Origin: Glossina fuscipes
Taxonomy: Eukaryota; Arthropoda; Insecta; Diptera; Glossinidae
DNA length: 64,000 nucleotides
Assembly: GCF_014805625.2 (NCBI RefSeq)
Contig: NW_023998426.1
Coordinates: 1,006,350-1,070,349 of the forward strand
Direction: 5' to 3'
Below, one piece after another: positions 59,415 through 64,000 of this stretch; within the stretch, counting starts at the first letter, position 1, and every line of letters begins with the position of its first letter. A model generated the notes under the pieces. The model made no database searches. It saw nothing but the letters and a program-made list of their open reading frames with translations, and was not told the origin of the DNA. The translations under genes were made by a program, and so were the position numbers.

Positions 59415-60944
59415 CTAATCAAATCTACTTAAATCGTTTGCATCATTGTTGGAAAACTCAGAAGCCATTACATTTGCTGCTACGATTTCAAAATCGACCT
59501 CCTGTGTGCCATTCGCTTCATCGTCGCTATTATTTGCATAGTTTTTAAAAGGATTTGTTCTTGCTTTCTTTCCTTTCTGTTCATTAAAATCTTCTGAAAC
59601 ACTTTTGGTTGTCTTGAGTAATTGTTCGCATGGTAGACGAGATTCCCCCGTTTCCTCTTCTTTTAGTTTACGTTTTAGATCCTTCTTTTTTGATTTAAAA
59701 TCTCGTGGTTTTAATATTGCTCCTCCGGTATCCTCACTGCGCGGTAAGGCACCTTTAACAATTTCCACTTTACTATCTGGTATAATTGGATGAAATTTTT
59801 CCTGCATTGCGGCCAAAGCTATGAGTACAGCTTCTTCAGTGCGTATAGTACGGGATCCTTGTTGAGGCAGAACATTAACATAATAATCAAATAACAATTC
59901 TGGATCATCTACTTGTAACTTATCATCACTGGCTAAAGCACTTTCTAAGCCTTGCAGACCACCAAATACTAAAAGCATATGATTATACTCCATCGAGTGC
60001 TGGGCAAGTTCATGAATATTTTTACCACGATCTGAAGTGCCCACCGTGACATCATAACCTTTTGGATAAGGGGATTTGGTAAAAATCTCAGCTATCGAAT
60101 GCGCTATACGTATCGTATAGCCCCAATAAACACCTGACTCTCGTCGCGGCTCATCTGGACTAACAACTGAAGCACGTTGTTTTTTTATATTTGCTAAAGC
60201 AAAAAACAACGCATTAAAATTTGCACTTAAAATGTTTTTCAGAACCTTACCTTCCGGATTATCCAGTTTAACTGTAACTCTAAAGCCAGGTTCGATAGCC
60301 TTGTTGACCAAGACATCATTTAATAAACCAACATTGACATAACAATGACCCGGTTTCGCTGCTTTTTCCGTCACTATGCCCTCGCGATAACGAAATATAT
60401 TATCTTGCCTTAGATGATGAGGTGCGTCCAAAGGATTTAATAAACCAGAATATTTTAAATCTTTGTGTAGAGGGAAAAAAAATTTACGCAGATACTGCGG
60501 ACACTCCAAATATTGTAATATGCGGGCTAATTGCAAGCAGCTATTGCGGACGGTGCGGTGCTTATCTTCATCTTTGGCATTATAATCAACTTTGGTTTCA
60601 CGTGCAGTCGATAAGCCAATATCATCAAAAACAATTACTTCATTCACACGAAATATACAAGCGGCGCGAGCTATTTGACCCGCAACGTATGTACGCAATT
60701 CTATCGATTGAGCATTTTCTAATATCGAACCTGGAACCGCGATGGAAATTGTAGAGGGATTTTCTTTAATAATCTGCGGCGTGTTGTTGTCTTTCGCTTT
60801 GGCATTTTCGGCGGTTACATCCTCTTGCTGTTGGTTTCTTTTTAAAGACTTCAAAAGTTTTTCTTGCTTACGTTGTTTTTTCAAAGCTTTACGTTCTTCA
60901 TTCATTTTCTTCCACGATTTAGACTCGCCCATATTAGATGACAT
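59415..60944 (-). CDS. SPOUT-class RNA methyltransferase (SPOUT1/C9orf114/CENP-32 family)
   Basis: Member of the family of human SPOUT1 (C9orf114), a SAM-dependent trefoil-knot RNA methyltransferase also linked to spindle and centromere function in vertebrates. Two exons on the minus strand (60944-60251 and 60193-59415) give 490 aa after removal of a 57-nt intron. Visible are a basic N-terminus (KKMNEERKALKKQRKQEK), IAVPGSILENAQS (about 68-80), LQYLECPQYLRKFFFP (about 143-158), LLNPLDAPHHLRQD, and the C-terminal knot motifs VGTSDRG (282-288), VFGGLQGLE (307-315) and GSRTIRTEEAVLIALAA (344-360). A Lys-rich, low-complexity tail of about 120 residues follows; the human protein (about 376 aa) lacks it. 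The start at 60944 is chosen because the reading frame upstream is only a (TA)n microsatellite (YIYIYI). It is transcribed divergently from ASCC1. Drosophila CG12128 is, from memory, the orthologue. Confidence 0.93.
   Translation of the reverse strand: MSSNMGESKSWKKMNEERKALKKQRKQEKLLKSLKRNQQQEDVTAENAKAKDNNTPQIIKENPSTISIAVPGSILENAQSIELRTYVAGQIARAACIFRVNEVIVFDDIGLSTARETKVDYNAKDEDKHRTVRNSCLQLARILQYLECPQYLRKFFFPLHKDLKYSGLLNPLDAPHHLRQDNIFRYREGIVTEKAAKPGHCYVNVGLLNDVLVNKAIEPGFRVTVKLDNPEGKVLKNILSANFNALFFALANIKKQRASVVSPDEPRRESGVYWGYTIRIAHSIAEIFTKSPYPKGYDVTVGTSDRGKNIHELAQHSMEYNHMLLVFGGLQGLESALASDDKLQVDDPELLFDYYVNVLPQQGSRTIRTEEAVLIALAAMQEKFHPIIPDSKVEIVKGALPRSEDTGGAILKPRDFKSKKKDLKRKLKEEETGESRLPCEQLLKTTKSVSEDFNEQKGKKARTNPFKNYANNSDDEANGTQEVDFEIVAANVMASEFSNNDANDLSRFD
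60194..60250 (-). other. 57-nt in-frame intron of the SPOUT1-like gene
   Basis: On the minus strand it starts GTAAGG, ends TTTTTTGCTTTAG, and has a TTTTAAT-like branch site near its middle. It is 57 nt (19 codons) and has no stop, so the frame stays open. The extra residues (beginning GKVLKNILSANF) interrupt a segment that is short in family members. Removal joins DNPE-A-NIKKQRASVV in phase 1. Confidence 0.85.
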
Positions 60945-60952
60945 ATTTCTTA

Positions 60953-60983
<31 letters not shown>

Positions 60984-61685
60984 GATGTTAAGATGGAAGT
61001 AAAATAAATAAAACAAATAAATTTATTATGGAGTAAAAGACACTTGCACGTGTTTAACAAATGCTGAACAGAACAGAATAGAAGAACAAGAAATAGGGTT
61101 ACCGTTTTCTCTTTACGCAACAGCTGTTAACAAACCATCATATGAAACACAATTAATAAATAAATTTACTTATTGTTATTAAAAAAAAAATTTGCTATTA
61201 CAACATATGTAAATTATAAAATATTTTATAAAAAGCACGATAACGTAGTAGCTACTTAAGAAATCGTGACACACACACGTATATACGTATGTACGAAGCT
61301 AACCGCCAGATTTATAGTGGTTCAAATAAGGACTTTCGTGTTCACATTGAAAGCTCTTGTTACTGAGCTCGGTAAATCATATGTTGTTGTTGTTTTGCTG
61401 ACTCGCAAAAGAAGAAGAGTACTATTTAGAATTCGTAAACAAAGAAAAGGGGAAAAAAGTATGAATGAAAGAATCAAAACAAATAAACTAGAAATCTCTC
61501 ACTTGAATTCTTTGAAGAAGGGAAACGCACTCTAACTCAAAATTCAAAAAAAAAAAAGCACTGCTGCGCCTACTGACTTTTAAAAGAAAAAGTTTTTACA
61601 AATCAGTTGGCGAGGTATCGTTCACTACTAATTTAGATTTTGTCAAAGTGTTCGAATTTTTCCTTTTACTAAATTGTTTGAAATA
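60945..61685. promoter_or_regulatory. Shared intergenic region of the divergent SPOUT1-like / ASCC1 pair
   Basis: 741 bp separate the two start codons, so both 5'UTRs and promoters should lie here. Seen: (TA)n at 60955-60973 in the presumed SPOUT1-like 5'UTR, the palindrome AACAGCTGTT (E-box CAGCTG) at about 61,121-61,130, and several A-rich runs. No clear TATA box could be assigned. An open frame at 61266-61535 has a Lys/Arg-rich low-complexity product and is treated as chance. Confidence 0.5.
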
Positions 61686-63035
61686 ATGAGCCGGAATATA
61701 TTAGCTCCGCCGTTGGTGTATATGAGTAACAATCGCCGCTACCGGGTGAATTTGGTTCATGAAGATTTTAATGATCAACGCCAAGCTTCCCAGGCCGCAA
61801 TGAAGGGCAATCTTCACAACGCTAAGCAAGCGTACAACGAACGAGGTAAGGGAAGAATCCATTGCTTTTATACAATGTTTAGGGAGCTTTTTTCTGTTTA
61901 AGATTTATATGGGGAAGAACATAACGACGAAATAGATGATGATCTAAGTGACATTGAATGCCAAAACTCTATTTTTAAGCTGAAGATACACGTAGCATCG
62001 TAAGCTTTATGAAAAAAATATATTATAAGAAAATTAATGCACTTCTATCAATTTTCTCAGTTCATTTTATGGCGGTCTTATTGGTTTTAAGGGTGCGACT
62101 AAACGCCGTTTGGAAACCGAAACGTCAACTGAAATAATGATACCCCCTCGCGTCGCTGACAATGGGAATAAAAGTCGCGAAACTAATGTCATAATTAAAG
62201 GCAAAACTCGAAATGCTGTCGCTACCGCTAAACGTAAAATTGATGTATTGGTGGCCTCATTGAGAGGTCGAATGAATGCTACGCACTTTTTTGGAGTAGC
62301 CTTAAATTATGATGAAATACTTGAGAATTTTCAAGTTTTCAAAGAAAGTCTAAACTGATAGAAGCATTTGGAAGACTTTTAACAAATATTTTTTTTATTA
62401 ATAGGAACTAATTTTGTCTGCCCAATTACCCAGCATTGATGAAAGTTTATTTCAACTTGACTCAAGTCTTCATGCCACTCTTGGCGCTTGTGTGTTAATG
62501 GATGACGTAGAACGTAATAAGGCTGCCACAATATTACAAAGTTGTCGGTAATTATGTTTGAATTTCTAAAAAATTGCCCTAATTGCTTTTTTTTAATTGT
62601 ATTTGTAGCGAGTTCCTAGCAAATGTTAAAACTCCTTTCAAAGTGCATGTTCGGGGGTTAGAAATTATGAATGATGACCCAAGCGCTGTGCGCGTTCTGT
62701 ACGCTATCGTTGATTCACCAGATTTGCAGTTATTTAGTGACCGCTGTCTTCAACGTTTTATTGAGAGTGGATTTATGACAGCGAGAGATGCCCAACGGGA
62801 GCGCGTCAAATTACACATGACTCTCATGAATAATCGCTTTAAGGAAGTGTATTCACCAGACACTTCAACAAAAGCAATAACAAAGACTTTCGATGCCCGT
62901 GAAATTCTCAAGCGTTGGGGCGATTTTGACTTCGGTTCAGCTTTGTGCAAAGAAATACTTTTGTGTGTTATAGGCTCTTCCAGGGAAAATAAGGGAGACT
63001 TTTACAAAATTTCTAGCACTTTAAAATGTGAATAA
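61686..63035 (+). CDS. ASCC1: ASCC1: activating signal cointegrator 1 complex subunit 1 (5 exons)
   Basis: Subunit of the ASC-1 complex (with ASCC2, ASCC3 and TRIP4), involved in transcription coactivation and ASCC3-linked alkylation repair. Exons: 61686-61845, 61903-61999, 62061 to about 62334 (or 62346), 62405-62547, 62609-63035, giving about 366-370 aa. The KH domain shows GGLIGFKGATKRRLE with the GxxG loop GFKG at about 94-97. The C-terminal half is a 2H (AKAP7/LigT-like) domain with two HxT motifs, LHATLGACVL (about 199-208) and LHMTLMNN (about 293-300), and ends IGSSRENKGDFYKIS. Length matches human ASCC1. A TTG-initiated extension upstream (61674) was not used because ATG at 61686 starts MSRNILAPPLVY. 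The exon 3 donor is uncertain. AATAAA overlaps the stop codon at 63031-63036, with another at 63086-63091. Confidence 0.93.
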
Positions 63036-63085
63036 AAATATGAAAGATATTCACTGCATTGTGTTCTATATTTTGAACTTAACAG

Positions 63086-63091
63086 AATAAA
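63086..63091 (+). promoter_or_regulatory. Poly(A) signal candidate of ASCC1
   Basis: AATAAA 51 bp after the stop codon; a second AATAAA overlaps the stop at 63031-63036. The downstream one leaves more normal 3'UTR space. Confidence 0.5.
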
Positions 63092-64000
63092 CTTTAACTG
63101 CAGCATAGGAAACTAGAGCCGGATTTTTGAAAACTTGACATCGGCAAGTAGCTCTTATGTCAAAGAGGGATACATTGCTTTTTAGGGAGGGGGCTCCAAA
63201 AATTTTGTGTCATCCTCTTTTACATTTTAAACACTCATTTAGTATACGAAGATTTCATCTTTCACTGATTTTTTCGCTCAAGATATATTCAAAATTGAGC
63301 TTTCGTAATAGATGTTTTTTCAAAATAGACCCCTTTACAGGCAGTGATCGATCCAATCTTTTCTCGTTATCAGTGCGTAGAAGGGTACATCGACAGACAA
63401 AGAACTCAAAGGCCATCATGCTTTAGTCGGTTCCGAAAGTTATCCTGAATTGCTTATGCGTCGCCAAACAGGCATTACAAACACTAGGAAAGTTAAATTA
63501 GGAAATGTCAAGTATATATACTTTATGCAGTCTCTTATGCGTTTTCTTGGATCCATAAAAATTAATTGAAGTCACGCAAAAAATCGGAGACTAACTTATT
63601 CAATTCATATAAATAAAAATATGAAATATAAATTTTCATTACAAAGGACTCCATTGTAGGTAAGCTTAGTAAAATCTCAACGTAATAGTTGCAAGTTCCC
63701 CAACATGAATAAGAAATTTTCTCATAATTTCTAAAAAATTTATGTAACGTCAAGTACATAAATATGGTTTCCCGTTTGTGTATCGAACGATCTCGAGTGA
63801 ATGCAAACTACCATGTGCTGAGAATGGAGGGAGGAGCACAGAGTTGCTTTCAATAAACTGCAACGCTTCGATTCTGTTAAATGAGTAATTTTCACTACAC
63901 TTCCGTTAAATGCGAAATTGAGAACGATTCAGTTAGCGCGAACATTTGCATTACCAGCTGATTTCTATTGGACATTAAGTTGGACCGATTTAAATCGAGC
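63092..64000. other. Downstream flank of ASCC1
   Basis: No gene recognised; an 89-codon frame (63157-63426) is Ser/Phe-rich and unassigned. Confidence 0.4.

Noticed and set aside
60945..61016. N-terminal extension of the SPOUT1-like protein (MFYLFYFH...YIYIYI)
   Set aside because: It is encoded by a (TA)n microsatellite and poly-T in the presumed 5'UTR; the family starts with a basic segment right after the ATG at 60944.
61266..61535. Small gene between the SPOUT1-like gene and ASCC1
   Set aside because: Basic, low-complexity product in the shared promoter/5'UTR region with no family resemblance.
1..64000. CRISPR arrays, bacterial operons, phage or virus genes
   Set aside because: No regularly spaced direct repeats, no prokaryotic gene density and no viral domains were seen; introns and fly-type proteins point to a nuclear insect genome.

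Overview
The window looks like euchromatic nuclear DNA of a higher (brachyceran, Schizophora-type) fly, probably a calyptrate or similar species with an expanded genome. The evidence is AT-rich DNA, GT-AG introns of about 57-70 bp inside genes, protein sequences closest in style to Drosophila orthologues, a processed ribosomal-protein pseudogene, and interspersed repeats built like the Drosophila DINE-1/Helentron elements. Nothing bacterial or viral was recognised.

Positions 1 to about 45,500 hold no protein-coding gene that I can support. This stretch alternates between simple-sequence-rich, transposon-poor blocks (about 1-5.5 kb, 11.5-13 kb, 29.1-30.3 kb, 32.0-32.8 kb, 42.6-45.5 kb) and blocks of decayed repeats. 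The repeats are: many copies of a hairpin-ended element (here called H1), a related family (H2), a tRNA-derived SINE with (AAT)n tails, Tc1-like, mariner-like and LINE remnants, two candidate pogo/Tigger-like termini, and several strongly diverged tandem arrays with periods of about 115-210 bp. An RpS15 processed pseudogene lies at 32.9-33.3 kb.

Positions 45.8 to about 57.6 kb carry a DHHC palmitoyltransferase gene (ZDHHC2/15/20 type, like Drosophila CG1407) on the + strand. Six common exons are followed by two well-supported alternative last exons, at 49.7 kb and 56.1 kb, and perhaps a third short one at 47.65 kb. All three restore the same split serine codon and give different C-terminal tails. 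Between the two long last exons sits a GC-richer element of about 850 bp with a perfect 14-bp target-site duplication. I could not assign it to any family; it is the most unusual object in the window.

Positions 59.4 to 63.0 kb carry a tight divergent gene pair. On the - strand is a SPOUT1/C9orf114-type RNA methyltransferase whose single 57-nt intron is open in frame, so it reads as if coding. On the + strand is ASCC1 (KH domain plus 2H phosphoesterase domain). About 740 bp separate the two start codons and probably hold both promoters. Both products belong to RNA-handling families, while the DHHC enzyme acts on membrane proteins; no operon-like link is implied.

All exon borders were inferred by eye from splice signals, reading phase and remembered family features. 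No alignment or database search was run.
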